Of a stretch of DNA of 64,000 nt, positions 16,004 through 24,718 are shown in pieces; position 1 is the first letter of the stretch; each line of letters begins with the position of its first letter. The DNA comes from Pseudomonas cremoris. Lineage in GTDB: Bacteria; Pseudomonadota; Gammaproteobacteria; Pseudomonadales; Pseudomonadaceae. The notes below the pieces were generated by a model. The model saw nothing but the letters and a program-made list of their open reading frames with translations. It made no database searches and was not told where the DNA came from. The translations under genes and the position numbers were made by a program. Where the stretch lies: assembly GCF_014230465.1 (NCBI RefSeq), contig NZ_JAAXCY010000003.1:248001-312000 (forward strand), given 5' to 3'.

Positions 16004-18595
16004 TTACGCCGCGGGTGCGGGCTCAGGCTCAGCCGCAGGTTTAGGCAGCGACGACAGGAACGCCATGATCAATGCCGCCACATACGGCAGCGACTGCACC
16101 AGCAGCATCACCACCCAGAAGCGGATGTCATTGCTCGGCAGGCCCTGCACCAGGTAGATCCCCAGCGCAGCGCCCCACAACAGCAGCATGATGAACATTT
16201 CTTCGCGGGCTTCGGAGATGGCTACCCAGAAGCCGTGGTTATCCGCGTTTTTCGGTGTACGAAAGAACGGAATACTGGTGGTGAAGAAGCCATACAGCAC
16301 TGCTTTGGCGATGGTGTGGGACAACGCCAAACCGGCCAAGGCCGCGCAGAACGCATCCTTGAGGTTCACGCCAACCGCGCGGCGGTACAGGAAGATGATC
16401 TTGCCCACCTTGAACACGAACAACGCCAACGGCGGGATCGCGAAAATCAGCAGCGGCGGGTCGACCCGCGTTGGCACGATGATCATCGCCGCCGACCACA
16501 ACAGGGCGCCCACGGTGAAGAAGATGTTCATGCCGTCCGCCACCCACGGCAACCAGCCCGCGAGGAAGTGGTAGCGCTGGCCACGGGTCAGCTCGGTGTC
16601 CTTGCCGCGCAGCAAGCTGGCGGTGTGACGCTTGATGATCTGGATCGCGCCGTACGCCCAGCGGAAACGCTGTTTCTTGAAGTCGATAAAGGTATCCGGC
16701 ATCAAGCCCTTGCCGTAACTGTCGTGGTAATACGCCGCTGACAGACCTTTCTCAAATACGCGTAGGCCCAGCTCGGCGTCTTCACAGATACACCAATCGG
16801 CCCAGCCCAGCTCTTCGAGCACCGAGCGACGGGTCATGGTCATGGTGCCGTGCTGGATGATCGCGTCACGGTCGTTGCGGGTGACCATGCCGATATGGAA
16901 GAAACCCTTGTATTCCGCGTAGCAGAGCTTCTTGAAGGTACTTTCGTTCTGGTCGCGGTAGTCCTGCGGCGACTGCACCACGGCGATTTTCGGGTCGGCG
17001 AAGTGCGGCACCATGTGCTTGAGCCAGTTCGGCGACACGCAGTAATCCGAGTCGATTACCGCGATCACTTCGGCGTCCTTGGCGGTGTGCGGGATCAGGT
17101 AGTTCAGGGCACCGCCCTTGAAACCGGCCAGGGGCGCGACGTGGAAGAACTTGAAGCGCGGGCCCAGGGTCTCGCAGTAGTCACGCACCGGTTCCCATAC
17201 AGCAGGGTCCTTGGTGTTGTTGTCGATGATCAGGACTTCGTAGTCCGGATAATCCAGCGCGGCCAGGGCGTCGAGGGTCTGTTTGACCATCTCCGGCGGC
17301 TCGTTGTAGCACGGCACGTGGATCGACACTTTCGGGCGGTAGTCCGAATCACCTTCGACCGGCAGGAATTCACGCCGACGCTTGTGGGTCCATACCGCTT
17401 CTGCCAGTTCATGGGCTTCGGTCAGCAGCACGATAAACACGCCGAGTGCGCCGAGGGCCAGAAGAATGCCCACGGTGACACTGAACCAGGTGCTGTATTG
17501 CTGGCTGTAGTCGTAGCCAATCCACACCAGCACCGACCCGCACAGGAACGCGATAAACGTCAGGAACGTGCGGCCACGCTGGCGCAGGGCCGAGCCGTCG
17601 ATCATCAGCAGGGTCAGGGACAGCAGCGCAAGCACCACCGAGCCGATAGCCAGCACGCGCCATTGCGGGATCGCGACCACTGGGCCTTCAAAGTTGAATT
17701 TCTGCTGGCGCGCCGCGTTGTACACGCCCCAGTAAGCGCCGGCGGAGCCTTCGTCGCTGACTTTCCACGGCTGATCGAAGGCCTCGATCACGAAATAGTT
17801 GTAGCCCTGGCGGTTCAGCTTGTTCACCAGCGTGCGTAGGTAAATCGCTTGGTCGGCCGGGGATGTTTCATTACCACCGCGCATGCGGCCGTTGCTCGGC
17901 CAGCCAACTTCCGACAGCAACAGTGGCTTTTTCGGGAACAGTTTCTTCAGGTCTTTCGCGCGGTCGAGTACGTACTGGCCGGCCTTGTCCATCGGAATGT
18001 ATTCCCAGAACGGCAGGATGTGCGCGGCGATCAGGTCGACGTGCTTGGCCAGTTGCGGGTTCTTTTCCCAGATGTGCCATTGCTCGGACGTTGTCACCGG
18101 CACTTTCACGGCGGCGCGTACGCGGTCCAGCAGCACGATCAGTGCTTCTGGGGTGATTTCCTCACGGAACAAGGCTTCGTTGCCGACCACTACCCGTACT
18201 ACGCTGCGCGAGCTGTTGGCGATCTCGATGGCGCGCTGGATTTCACGCTCGTTGCGTTCCAGGTCAGGGCTGATCCAGATACCCAGGGTTACCCGCAGGC
18301 CGAACTCTTCCGCCAGCTTGGGGATGTCTCCCAGTGTGCCGTCGACCGAGTAGGTACGGATGTTGTCCGTCAGCTTGCTCATGATCTCAAGATCACGGCG
18401 CATCTGATCGTCGGTGGGGTATTGGTCTTTCTGTGGGAACTGGCCTTGTTGGAACGGCGAGTAGGAAAAACCGGAGATCTGCTCAGGCCAGTTGGGAGCA
18501 GTGACGGGGCGGTTGATCAGCGCCCAGAAGCCGGTAAACAGTGCGGCGATTGCCAACACGATCACCAGGTTGAGTCCAAATTTACGCGATGCCAT
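16004..18595 (-). CDS. ndvB: NdvB-like GH17-GT2 fusion, periplasmic/cyclic beta-glucan synthase
   Basis: This 863-residue inner-membrane protein fuses two enzymes. After an N-terminal membrane anchor comes a periplasmic GH17-type domain (about residues 35-310), with the acid/base Glu in V-V-V-G-N-E and the nucleophile Glu in L-S-E-V-G-W-P-S. Then come membrane helices (about 315-410) and a cytoplasmic GT2 domain (about 430-640) with D-S-D, E-D-A-E-L and Q-R-F-R-W motifs, followed by a C-terminal membrane bundle. This matches P. aeruginosa NdvB, which makes beta-1,3-linked glucans tied to biofilm antibiotic tolerance; GH17 domains of such fusions act as transglycosylases. The neighbour dapE is also next to ndvB in P. 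aeruginosa as I recall. The ATG at 18595 gives the anchor start. Confidence 0.87.
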   Translation of the reverse strand: MASRKFGLNLVIVLAIAALFTGFWALINRPVTAPNWPEQISGFSYSPFQQGQFPQKDQYPTDDQMRRDLEIMSKLTDNIRTYSVDGTLGDIPKLAEEFGLRVTLGIWISPDLERNEREIQRAIEIANSSRSVVRVVVGNEALFREEITPEALIVLLDRVRAAVKVPVTTSEQWHIWEKNPQLAKHVDLIAAHILPFWEYIPMDKAGQYVLDRAKDLKKLFPKKPLLLSEVGWPSNGRMRGGNETSPADQAIYLRTLVNKLNRQGYNYFVIEAFDQPWKVSDEGSAGAYWGVYNAARQQKFNFEGPVVAIPQWRVLAIGSVVLALLSLTLLMIDGSALRQRGRTFLTFIAFLCGSVLVWIGYDYSQQYSTWFSVTVGILLALGALGVFIVLLTEAHELAEAVWTHKRRREFLPVEGDSDYRPKVSIHVPCYNEPPEMVKQTLDALAALDYPDYEVLIIDNNTKDPAVWEPVRDYCETLGPRFKFFHVAPLAGFKGGALNYLIPHTAKDAEVIAVIDSDYCVSPNWLKHMVPHFADPKIAVVQSPQDYRDQNESTFKKLCYAEYKGFFHIGMVTRNDRDAIIQHGTMTMTRRSVLEELGWADWCICEDAELGLRVFEKGLSAAYYHDSYGKGLMPDTFIDFKKQRFRWAYGAIQIIKRHTASLLRGKDTELTRGQRYHFLAGWLPWVADGMNIFFTVGALLWSAAMIIVPTRVDPPLLIFAIPPLALFVFKVGKIIFLYRRAVGVNLKDAFCAALAGLALSHTIAKAVLYGFFTTSIPFFRTPKNADNHGFWVAISEAREEMFIMLLLWGAALGIYLVQGLPSNDIRFWVVMLLVQSLPYVAALIMAFLSSLPKPAAEPEPAPAA

Positions 18596-18742
18596 GGTTA
18601 TTTCGGGTTCCAAAGGGTGTGGAACGAAAAGAGGTGTCGGCCAGCGCCGAACGGCGCGCATCCTACACCGACGCTTCCCTGAGCGTATAGCAGACAGAGA
18701 AAAGCCGGACGTTAGTCAGCGAAAGGCCATCTAAGTTCTTTA

Positions 18743-18777
18743 CTTGTAGCTTGTCGCTTCGAACTTGTCGCTCTGTA
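18743..18777. repeat. Degenerate heptanucleotide tandem repeat upstream of tcdA
   Basis: Five consecutive 7-nt units start at 18743: CTTGTAG, CTTGTCG, CTTCGAA, CTTGTCG, CTCTGTA. Two are identical and a third differs by one base. The array ends just before a CATAAT (18781-18786) that could be the tcdA -10 box, so it overlaps the expected -35 region. Confidence 0.6.
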
Positions 18778-18812
18778 GTCCATAATGCGCGCCGGTTTTT
18801 GGGGTAATGGTC

Positions 18813-19622
18813 ATGAGTACAGAAGATCCGCGGTTTGCAGGCGTCGCCCGCTTGTATGGCATTGAAGGCCTGGAACGCTTGAAAGCGGCCCATGTGGCGA
18901 TCGTCGGCGTCGGCGGCGTGGGCTCCTGGGCGGCAGAAGCCATGGCCCGGTGCGGTGTGGGCGAGATTTCGCTGTTTGACCTGGACGACGTCTGTGTGAG
19001 CAACAGCAACCGCCAGTTGCATGCGCTGGACAGCACCGTTGGCAAGCCCAAGGTCGAGGTGATGGCCGAACGCCTGCGTGGTATTAACCCGGATTGCACT
19101 GTGCATGCGGTTGCGGATTTCGTGACCCGTGACACCATGGCCGAATACATCACCCCCAACATTGATTGCGTGATCGACTGCATCGACGCCGTCAACGCCA
19201 AGGCTGCGCTGATCGCCTGGTGCAAGCGCCGCAAGATCCAGATCATCACCACCGGCGGTGCGGGCGGGCAGATCGACCCGACGCTGATCCAGGTGTGCGA
19301 CCTGAACCGCACCTTCAATGACCCGTTGGCGTCGAAAGTGCGCTCCACGCTGCGCCGCGATTACGGCTTCTCGCGCACCGTTACACGTCATTACAGCGTG
19401 CCGTGTGTGTTTTCCACCGAGCAACTGCGCTATCCCAAGCCGGACGGCAGCATTTGCTTGCAGAAGAGTTTCGTGGGTGACGGGGTGAAGCTGGACTGCG
19501 CCGGAGGGTTTGGCGCGGTGATGATGGTCACGGCCACGTTCGGCATGGTCGCGGCGACGAAAGCGGTGGACAAGATTGTGGCCGGGGTGCGCAGGCCTTC
19601 GGAGCGGGTCAAACCTGCTTAG
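18813..19622 (+). CDS. tcdA: tRNA threonylcarbamoyladenosine dehydratase TcdA (CsdL)
   Basis: TcdA is an E1-like, ATP-dependent dehydratase that converts t6A37 of ANN-decoding tRNAs into its cyclic form ct6A. The 269-residue protein has the nucleotide-binding loop G-V-G-G-V-G (residues 32-37) with a trailing S-W, and the family F-D-L-D-D-V-C-V-S-N-S-N-R-Q stretch. I start at the ATG at 18813, nine nt after GGGG; the ATG at 18807 is too close to that site. It is divergent from ndvB and converges with csdE-csdA across a REPIN. CsdA and CsdE supply sulfur-transfer activity to CsdL/TcdA in E. coli, so the three neighbours form one functional group. Confidence 0.95.
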   Translation: MSTEDPRFAGVARLYGIEGLERLKAAHVAIVGVGGVGSWAAEAMARCGVGEISLFDLDDVCVSNSNRQLHALDSTVGKPKVEVMAERLRGINPDCTVHAVADFVTRDTMAEYITPNIDCVIDCIDAVNAKAALIAWCKRRKIQIITTGGAGGQIDPTLIQVCDLNRTFNDPLASKVRSTLRRDYGFSRTVTRHYSVPCVFSTEQLRYPKPDGSICLQKSFVGDGVKLDCAGGFGAVMMVTATFGMVAATKAVDKIVAGVRRPSERVKPA

Positions 19623-19648
19623 ATTGCAGCTCCATACACTATTTAAAA

Positions 19649-19737
19649 TGTGGGAGCGGGCTTGCTCGCGAATGCGGTGGTTCAGGCAGTGATGTACCGA
19701 CTGACACTCTGCTTTCGCGAGCAAGCCCGCTCCCACA
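19649..19737. repeat. REP doublet (REPIN), head-to-head form
   Basis: Inverted REP cores (outer ends TGTGGGAG / CTCCCACA, inner ends CTCGCGAA / TTCGCGAG) fill the space between the convergent tcdA and csdE genes. The right end is one nt from the csdE stop codon, so the hairpin could form at the very 3' end of both messages. Confidence 0.88.
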
Positions 19738-19738
19738 T

Positions 19739-20152
19739 TTAGTTTTGTGTAAGGCTCAACGCCCGCATGCGCTGCAACACTGCATTCAAGCCATTGCTGC
19801 GGGATGGTGACAGTTGGCGGGAAAGGCCCAATTGATTGAACCAGTCGGGCAAGTCCACCGCCTGCAACTCGACGGCAGAAAGCCCATTCACTCGCGCCAG
19901 CAGCAACGCCACCAGCCCGCGAATCAACCGCGCATCGCTGCTCGCAGCAAACTGCCAATGCCCATCCTGTAAACGCCCCACCAACCACACCAGGCTTTCG
20001 CAACCCTGCACCAGGTTGGCGTCGACTTTGTCTTCAGCGGCCAGGGCCGGCATGCGTTCGCCCCATTGCATCAGCATGCGGGCGCGCTGTTCCCAGCTAC
20101 GGACGGCTTGGAACGCTTCAAGCGCGTTCGTCGCATCAACGGGCAAGCTCAT
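19739..20152 (-). CDS. csdE: SufE-family sulfur acceptor CsdE
   Basis: The 137-residue SufE/CsdE-type protein accepts persulfide sulfur from the desulfurase CsdA. The acceptor Cys51 sits in the conserved loop V-Q-G-C-E-S-L-V-W. The domain runs the full length with no signal peptide. Its start overlaps the csdA stop by 4 nt, so the two subunits are translationally coupled. Assignment to CsdE rather than SufE follows from pairing with a CsdA-length desulfurase, from tcdA next door, and from absence of suf genes. The message ends in a REPIN. Confidence 0.92.
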   Translation of the reverse strand: MSLPVDATNALEAFQAVRSWEQRARMLMQWGERMPALAAEDKVDANLVQGCESLVWLVGRLQDGHWQFAASSDARLIRGLVALLLARVNGLSAVELQAVDLPDWFNQLGLSRQLSPSRSNGLNAVLQRMRALSLTQN

Positions 20153-21354
20153 CGCAACATATCCAGCGCTTGGTCCAGCGCTTCAAAGAAGCGCTCCAGG
20201 TCATCGGAGTCGTTGTACAGCGCAAGCGACACACGGATCGCCCCCGACAAGTGCATCGCCTTGAGCAGCGGCATCGCACAATGATGGCCAGCGCGCACGG
20301 CAATGCCTTGTTCGGTCAGCAGGTGGGCAAGGTCGGCGTTGTGTACGCCTTCGACCACGAAGCTGACCAGTGCCACCTGGGGTGATCCCAGTACCTGCAC
20401 GCCATTGCGTGCTTTGAGCCCGCGCAACAGGTAGTCATGCAAGGCTGCTTCATGAGCGATGACGGCTGGCTGGTCCAGCGAACTCAGGTAGTCCAGGCTG
20501 GCGCCCAGGCCGATCACGCTGGCAATCGGCGGTGTACCGGCTTCGAAACCCAGCGGCGCCGGGCGGAAAGTGGCGCTGTGGTAATCGGCCTGCTGCACCA
20601 TCTCACCGCCAAACTGCCAGTGACGCAGGTGATGCAGGGCTTCATTGCGGCCAAACAGCACGCCAACGCCATCCGGGCCGTAGAGCTTGTGGCTGGAGAA
20701 TACGTAGAAGTCGCAACCCAGTGCCTGCACGTCATGACGACCATGGACGATACCTTGGGCGCCGTCGACCACGGTCAAAGCGCCATAGGGGCGGGCCAGT
20801 GCAAGCAAGGCTTCCAGCGGTTGCCAGGCGCCCAACACGTTAGATAACTGGCTCACGGCCAGCAGGCGTGTGCGTGGGCCGATCAGCTCAGCGGCAGCGG
20901 TGAGGTCAATCACGCCATCATCACCCAGGGGTAGCACCACCAGTTCCAAGGCGCGACGCTTAGCCAATTGCTGCCACGGCAGCAGGTTGGCGTGGTGTTC
21001 CAGGGCGCTGATAACAATCTCATCGCCCGCATTGAATAGATGCTCCAGGCCATAGGCCAAGAGGTTCAGCGCAGAGGTTGCGCCGTGGGTAAACACGATT
21101 TGCCCGCTGTCACCTGCGTTCAACCACTGCGCGACCTTGCTGCGGCTGTCTTCGAAAGCCTGGGTCGCATGGGCGCCTGGCAAATGCTGGGCACGGTGCA
21201 CATTGGCTGCGCCATTGGCGTAGTAATGGCTGATGGCATCCAACAGGGCCTGGGGTTTTTGTGTGGTAGCGGCATTGTCCAGATAGGTCTGGTCTTGCCG
21301 TTGCAGGGTGGCGATGGCCGGGAAATCGGCGCGCCAGAGGGAGGGCACAAGCAT
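20149..21354 (-). CDS. csdA: Cysteine desulfurase CsdA
   Basis: CsdA is a PLP-dependent, class V aminotransferase-fold enzyme that removes sulfur from cysteine and passes it to CsdE. At 401 residues it matches the length of E. coli CsdA. It shows the N-terminal Y-L-D-N-A-A-T-T-Q-K-P, the PLP lysine in S-S-H-K-L-Y-G-P, and the catalytic Cys in R-A-G-H-H-C-A-M-P. A TTG nine nt upstream could also start; I use the ATG at 21354. It is the upstream gene of the csdA-csdE pair and lies 63 nt after dapD, with a hairpin in between. Confidence 0.95.
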   Translation of the reverse strand: MLVPSLWRADFPAIATLQRQDQTYLDNAATTQKPQALLDAISHYYANGAANVHRAQHLPGAHATQAFEDSRSKVAQWLNAGDSGQIVFTHGATSALNLLAYGLEHLFNAGDEIVISALEHHANLLPWQQLAKRRALELVVLPLGDDGVIDLTAAAELIGPRTRLLAVSQLSNVLGAWQPLEALLALARPYGALTVVDGAQGIVHGRHDVQALGCDFYVFSSHKLYGPDGVGVLFGRNEALHHLRHWQFGGEMVQQADYHSATFRPAPLGFEAGTPPIASVIGLGASLDYLSSLDQPAVIAHEAALHDYLLRGLKARNGVQVLGSPQVALVSFVVEGVHNADLAHLLTEQGIAVRAGHHCAMPLLKAMHLSGAIRVSLALYNDSDDLERFFEALDQALDMLR

Positions 21355-21375
21355 GGTGTTCAAACTCGTATAAAC

Positions 21376-21396
21376 GAGCCCCAGGATCGGGGCCCG
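21376..21396 (-). terminator. Short hairpin after dapD
   Basis: GCCCC (21378-21382) and GGGGC (21389-21393) form a short GC stem. On the minus strand it is followed by TCGTTTAT. It probably ends the dapD message before csdA; the stem is short, so read-through is possible. Confidence 0.45.
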
Positions 21397-21417
21397 CTAG
21401 TGGCATCGAGTGGCTGC

Positions 21418-22452
21418 TTAGTTGTGAGCGTGCAGCGCTTCGTTCAGTTCGATGGCCGATTTGTGGGTTTTGCACTCCACGGCACCGGTCTCGGAGTTGC
21501 GGCGGAACAGCAGGTCCGGCTGGCCGGCCAGTTCACGCGCCTTGACCACTTTTACCAGTTGGTTCTGCTCGTCCAGCAGCGCAACCTTGGTGCCGGCGGT
21601 AACGTACAGGCCCGACTCCACGGTGTTGCGATCGCCCAACGGGATACCGATACCGGCGTTGGCGCCGATCAGGCAGCCTTCGCCAACCTTGATCACGATG
21701 TTGCCGCCGCCCGACAGGGTGCCCATGGTGGAGCAACCGCCGCCCAGGTCCGAGCCCTTGCCGACGAACACGCCCGCCGATACACGGCCTTCGATCATGC
21801 CCGGGCCTTCGGTGCCGGCGTTGAAGTTGACGAAACCTTCGTGCATCACGGTGGTGCCTTCGCCCACGTACGCGCCCAGGCGGATACGTGCGGCGTCAGC
21901 GATACGCACGCCAGCCGGCACCACGTAGTCGGTCATTTTCGGGAACTTGTCCACCGAGAACACTTCCAGCAACTCGCCACGCAGGCGCGCTTCCAGCTGA
22001 CGTTCGGCCAGTTCGTTGATGTCGATTGCGCCCTGGCTGGTCCAGGCTACGTTCGGCAGTTGCGGGAACACACCGGCCAGGCTCAGGCCGTGTGGCTTGA
22101 CCAGACGATGGGACAGCAGGTGCAGCTTGAGGTAGGCCTCAGGCGTGGAGGTCAGTGCTGCGTCTTCGGCCAGCAGGGTGGCGACCAGCGGGGTATGGCT
22201 TTCAGCCAGGCGATTGAGCAGCGCCGCTTGGGTCGCGTCGACGTTCTTGAGGGCATCAGCCAGTTGCAGCGCTTGGCTGATGGTGAAGGAGATCGCCTGG
22301 TTGCCTTCGGTGTAACCCAGGATCGGGGCGATAGCGGCGACGATTTCAGCCGATGGGTTGAGCAGCGGTTGTGCGTAAAACACTTCCAGCCAAGCACCTT
22401 GGCGGTTCTGAGTGCCGACGCCGAAGCCCAGGCTGAACAGGGAATTGGACAT
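21418..22452 (-). CDS. dapD: 2,3,4,5-tetrahydropyridine-2,6-dicarboxylate N-succinyltransferase DapD
   Basis: DapD uses succinyl-CoA to succinylate tetrahydrodipicolinate, opening the succinylase route to DAP and lysine. The 344-residue form is the longer Pseudomonas-type enzyme. It has an alpha/beta N-terminal region and a left-handed beta-helix, visible as hexapeptide-like turns from about residue 170 to 300 (for example V-S-A-G-V-F-V-G-K-G-S-D and G-A-N-A-G-I-G-I). It forms trimers by family analogy. It lies 33 nt downstream of the yffB-like gene. dapC and dapE elsewhere in the window supply the next steps. Confidence 0.96.
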   Translation of the reverse strand: MSNSLFSLGFGVGTQNRQGAWLEVFYAQPLLNPSAEIVAAIAPILGYTEGNQAISFTISQALQLADALKNVDATQAALLNRLAESHTPLVATLLAEDAALTSTPEAYLKLHLLSHRLVKPHGLSLAGVFPQLPNVAWTSQGAIDINELAERQLEARLRGELLEVFSVDKFPKMTDYVVPAGVRIADAARIRLGAYVGEGTTVMHEGFVNFNAGTEGPGMIEGRVSAGVFVGKGSDLGGGCSTMGTLSGGGNIVIKVGEGCLIGANAGIGIPLGDRNTVESGLYVTAGTKVALLDEQNQLVKVVKARELAGQPDLLFRRNSETGAVECKTHKSAIELNEALHAHN

Positions 22453-22485
22453 GCTGTTACCTCTACAAAAATGGAAAGGGCTGGC

Positions 22486-22848
22486 CTACTTGAGGGCCGC
22501 CGAATAACTATCTGGCTTGAAGCCAATCAGGGTTCTGTCACCGAGATCAAGCACCGGGCGCTTGATCATCGAGGGTTGTGCGAGCATCAATTCAATGGCT
22601 TTCGACTGATCGAGATCGGCTTTGCGTTCGTCTTCGAGTTTGCGAAAGGTGGTGCCCGCACGGTTCAAAACCACCTGCCAACCGTGCTCGTTGCACCATT
22701 GGGTCAAGTGTTCGCGGTCGATACCGGCCGTTTTGTAGTCGTGGAACTCATAGCTCAGCCCGTGCTCATCGAGCCAGGTGCGCGCCTTTTTCATGGTGTC
22801 GCAGGCTTTGATGCCGAAAAGGTGCAAGGTTTTGCTTGAAACGGTCAA
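22486..22848 (-). CDS. ArsC/Spx-family thioredoxin-fold protein (YffB-like)
   Basis: The 120-residue product matches the YffB/Spx branch of the ArsC family. It has a thioredoxin-like start with L-F-G-I-K-A-C-D-T-M-K-K (Cys near residue 16), W-L-D-E-H-G, and the C-terminal I-K-R-P-V-L-D motif with the conserved Arg. The single N-terminal Cys and lack of ars genes argue against true arsenate reductase. YffB proteins are thought to be glutathione-dependent thiol reductases, but the partner is unknown. The frame starts at a TTG at 22848, with GGGGG upstream; no suitable ATG precedes the conserved region. It is transcribed ahead of dapD. Confidence 0.82.
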   Translation of the reverse strand: MTVSSKTLHLFGIKACDTMKKARTWLDEHGLSYEFHDYKTAGIDREHLTQWCNEHGWQVVLNRAGTTFRKLEDERKADLDQSKAIELMLAQPSMIKRPVLDLGDRTLIGFKPDSYSAALK

Positions 22849-22898
22849 GGAATTGCCCCCCTTTGGACCAATGGAAACGAAAGGTCACGGATTATGCC

Positions 22899-22926
22899 AC
22901 GACCGGCGGCCTGTGGTGCCGGTCGT
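22899..22926. promoter_or_regulatory. Inverted repeat in the yffB / antiporter divergent region
   Basis: ACGACCGGC (22899-22907) and GCCGGTCGT (22918-22926) form a 9-bp stem around a 10-nt loop, in the 214-nt space between two divergent genes. It could be an operator or a leader hairpin; nothing in the sequence decides. Confidence 0.35.
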
Positions 22927-23062
22927 CATGCCGGCGTGCGACTTATGTGCAAATGCCAGGCGCCAGCCAGGCCAGTAATATAGCCGGGGAATATGGCACT
23001 TCAACGGCCAGTCGTTGCCTCAAGTGTGTCTTCGCAAGTCGATTGTCCGGGAACCCCGCGTT

Positions 23063-24706
23063 ATGCAAACCGCCTACACCGTTCTTATCCTGCTGATGCT
23101 GGTCAGCGTTTCGCGTCTGGTCGGGCGTATCATTCCTTTGCCGTTGCCCTTGGTGCAGATTGCTGCGGGCGCGTTGCTGGCATGGCCCACGCTGGGGCTG
23201 CATGTGGCGCTGGACCCGGAGTTGTTCCTGTTTCTGTTCCTGCCGCCGCTATTGTTTTCGGACGGTTGGCGCATGCCCAAGCGTGAGTTTTGGCGGCTGC
23301 GCGGGCCGATCCTGACGCTGGCGGTGGGGCTCGTGCTGTTTACCGTAGTCGGTGCCGGCTACTTCATACATTGGATTTTGCCTACGATCCCGCTGCCAGT
23401 GGCTTTCGCCCTGGCAGCAGTTTTATCGCCGACGGACGCCGTGGCGGTGTCGGCCATTTCTCAGAACCGCCTGCCTACGCCGTTGATGCACATGCTGCAG
23501 GGCGAGGCCTTGATGAATGATGCGTCGGGCCTGGTGACCTTCAAGTTCGCCCTGGCGGCGGCGTTGACCGGGGTGTTCTCCCTGGCGGATGCCAGTCTGA
23601 CGTTTGTGCTAGTGGCGGTGGGTGGCTTGGCCGTTGGCGTGGCGCTGAGCTGGCTGGTCGGCCGCCTGCGCGCATGGATGATCGCTCGTGGTTGGGATGA
23701 TCCGGCGACTCACGTGGTGTTTATGTTGTTGCTGCCGTTTGCCGCATATGTGCTGGCTGAGCGCCTGGGTGCATCGGGCATCTTGTCGGCAGTCGCGGCG
23801 GGCATGATGCAAAGCTGGCTCGACCTGTTGCCACGCCAGACCAGTACACGGTTGCTCAACCGCAGTGTGTGGTCGTTGCTGGAGTTTGCCTTCAACGGCC
23901 TGATCTTCTTGCTGTTGGGCCTGCAACTGCCGGACATCATCAAAGCTGTGGTCAGCCATGAGCCCACGTTATGGCCAGCGTTGTTCTATCGCTGCCTCGA
24001 CGTGATCGGGATTTTCCTGGTGCTGGTAGTACTGCGGTTTGTCTGGGTTCAGAGCATCTGGCGGCTGTCGGGGTTGTTGCGCAGGGTGCGTGGGAAAAGC
24101 GAACTGACGCTGGTGCCCACCGCCCGGTCTTGCTGGCTGCTGACTGTCGGTGGCGTGCGCGGTGCGGTGACCCTCGCCGGTGTGATGTCGGTGCCGTTGC
24201 TGCTGGCGCCGGGCCAGGACTTTCCTGAGCGCGATTTGCTGATCTTCATTGCGGCCGGGGTGATCCTGCTGTCACTGATTGCGGCGTGTATTGCGTTGCC
24301 ACTGCTATTGCGCGGTATCGAGAAGAGTCCGGATGAAAAGCGCCATAACGAGGTACGCGAGGCTTGGAAGAAGACCGCCGTTGCCGCGATCCACGCCCTG
24401 GAAGCCGAAGAGCCCGCTGACTCCGAAACTCAGGACGCTGCCCAGGCGGCGCTCGCGACTGAGCTCAAGGCTCGCCTGATGTCTGAATACCGCCACCAGT
24501 TGGAAGTGTTCAACGACTCGGCCGAAGCCCAGGCGCTGGCGCAGCAGATGGACCTGCTTGAGCGCAAGTTAAGGCTCAAGGCCCTGCGGGCACAGCGTTT
24601 GGAATTGTATAGCTTGAGCCGTCATCACCAGATCGGTGATGACGTTTTGAGGGAGGTGTTGGCTGATTTGGATATGAGTGAGGCGAATCTGGGGCCGGTG
24701 AAATGA
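23063..24706 (+). CDS. CPA1-family Na+/H+ antiporter
   Basis: The 547-residue protein has about 12 hydrophobic helices over residues 1-410 and a cytoplasmic, charged, coiled-coil-prone tail (about 420-547). CPA1/NhaP motifs are clear: F-L-P-P-L-L-F-S-D-G-W near residue 60, L-S-P-T-D-A-V-A-V-S in a mid-membrane helix, and G-E-A-L-M-N-D-A-S-G-L-V with the Asn-Asp ion-binding pair. It exchanges Na+ or K+ for H+ at the inner membrane; ion preference cannot be read here. I use the ATG at 23063, which begins the first helix. The gene converges with dapC. Confidence 0.9.
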   Translation: MQTAYTVLILLMLVSVSRLVGRIIPLPLPLVQIAAGALLAWPTLGLHVALDPELFLFLFLPPLLFSDGWRMPKREFWRLRGPILTLAVGLVLFTVVGAGYFIHWILPTIPLPVAFALAAVLSPTDAVAVSAISQNRLPTPLMHMLQGEALMNDASGLVTFKFALAAALTGVFSLADASLTFVLVAVGGLAVGVALSWLVGRLRAWMIARGWDDPATHVVFMLLLPFAAYVLAERLGASGILSAVAAGMMQSWLDLLPRQTSTRLLNRSVWSLLEFAFNGLIFLLLGLQLPDIIKAVVSHEPTLWPALFYRCLDVIGIFLVLVVLRFVWVQSIWRLSGLLRRVRGKSELTLVPTARSCWLLTVGGVRGAVTLAGVMSVPLLLAPGQDFPERDLLIFIAAGVILLSLIAACIALPLLLRGIEKSPDEKRHNEVREAWKKTAVAAIHALEAEEPADSETQDAAQAALATELKARLMSEYRHQLEVFNDSAEAQALAQQMDLLERKLRLKALRAQRLELYSLSRHHQIGDDVLREVLADLDMSEANLGPVK

Positions 24707-24718
24707 CCCAGGTAACAC

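Noticed and set aside
21040..22839. 599-codon plus-strand frame across csdA, dapD and the yffB-like gene
   Set aside because: It runs antisense through several conserved minus-strand genes and has shadow composition.
22486..22848. Arsenate reductase ArsC
   Set aside because: The family fold fits, but the sequence matches the YffB/Spx branch and no arsenic-resistance genes are nearby.
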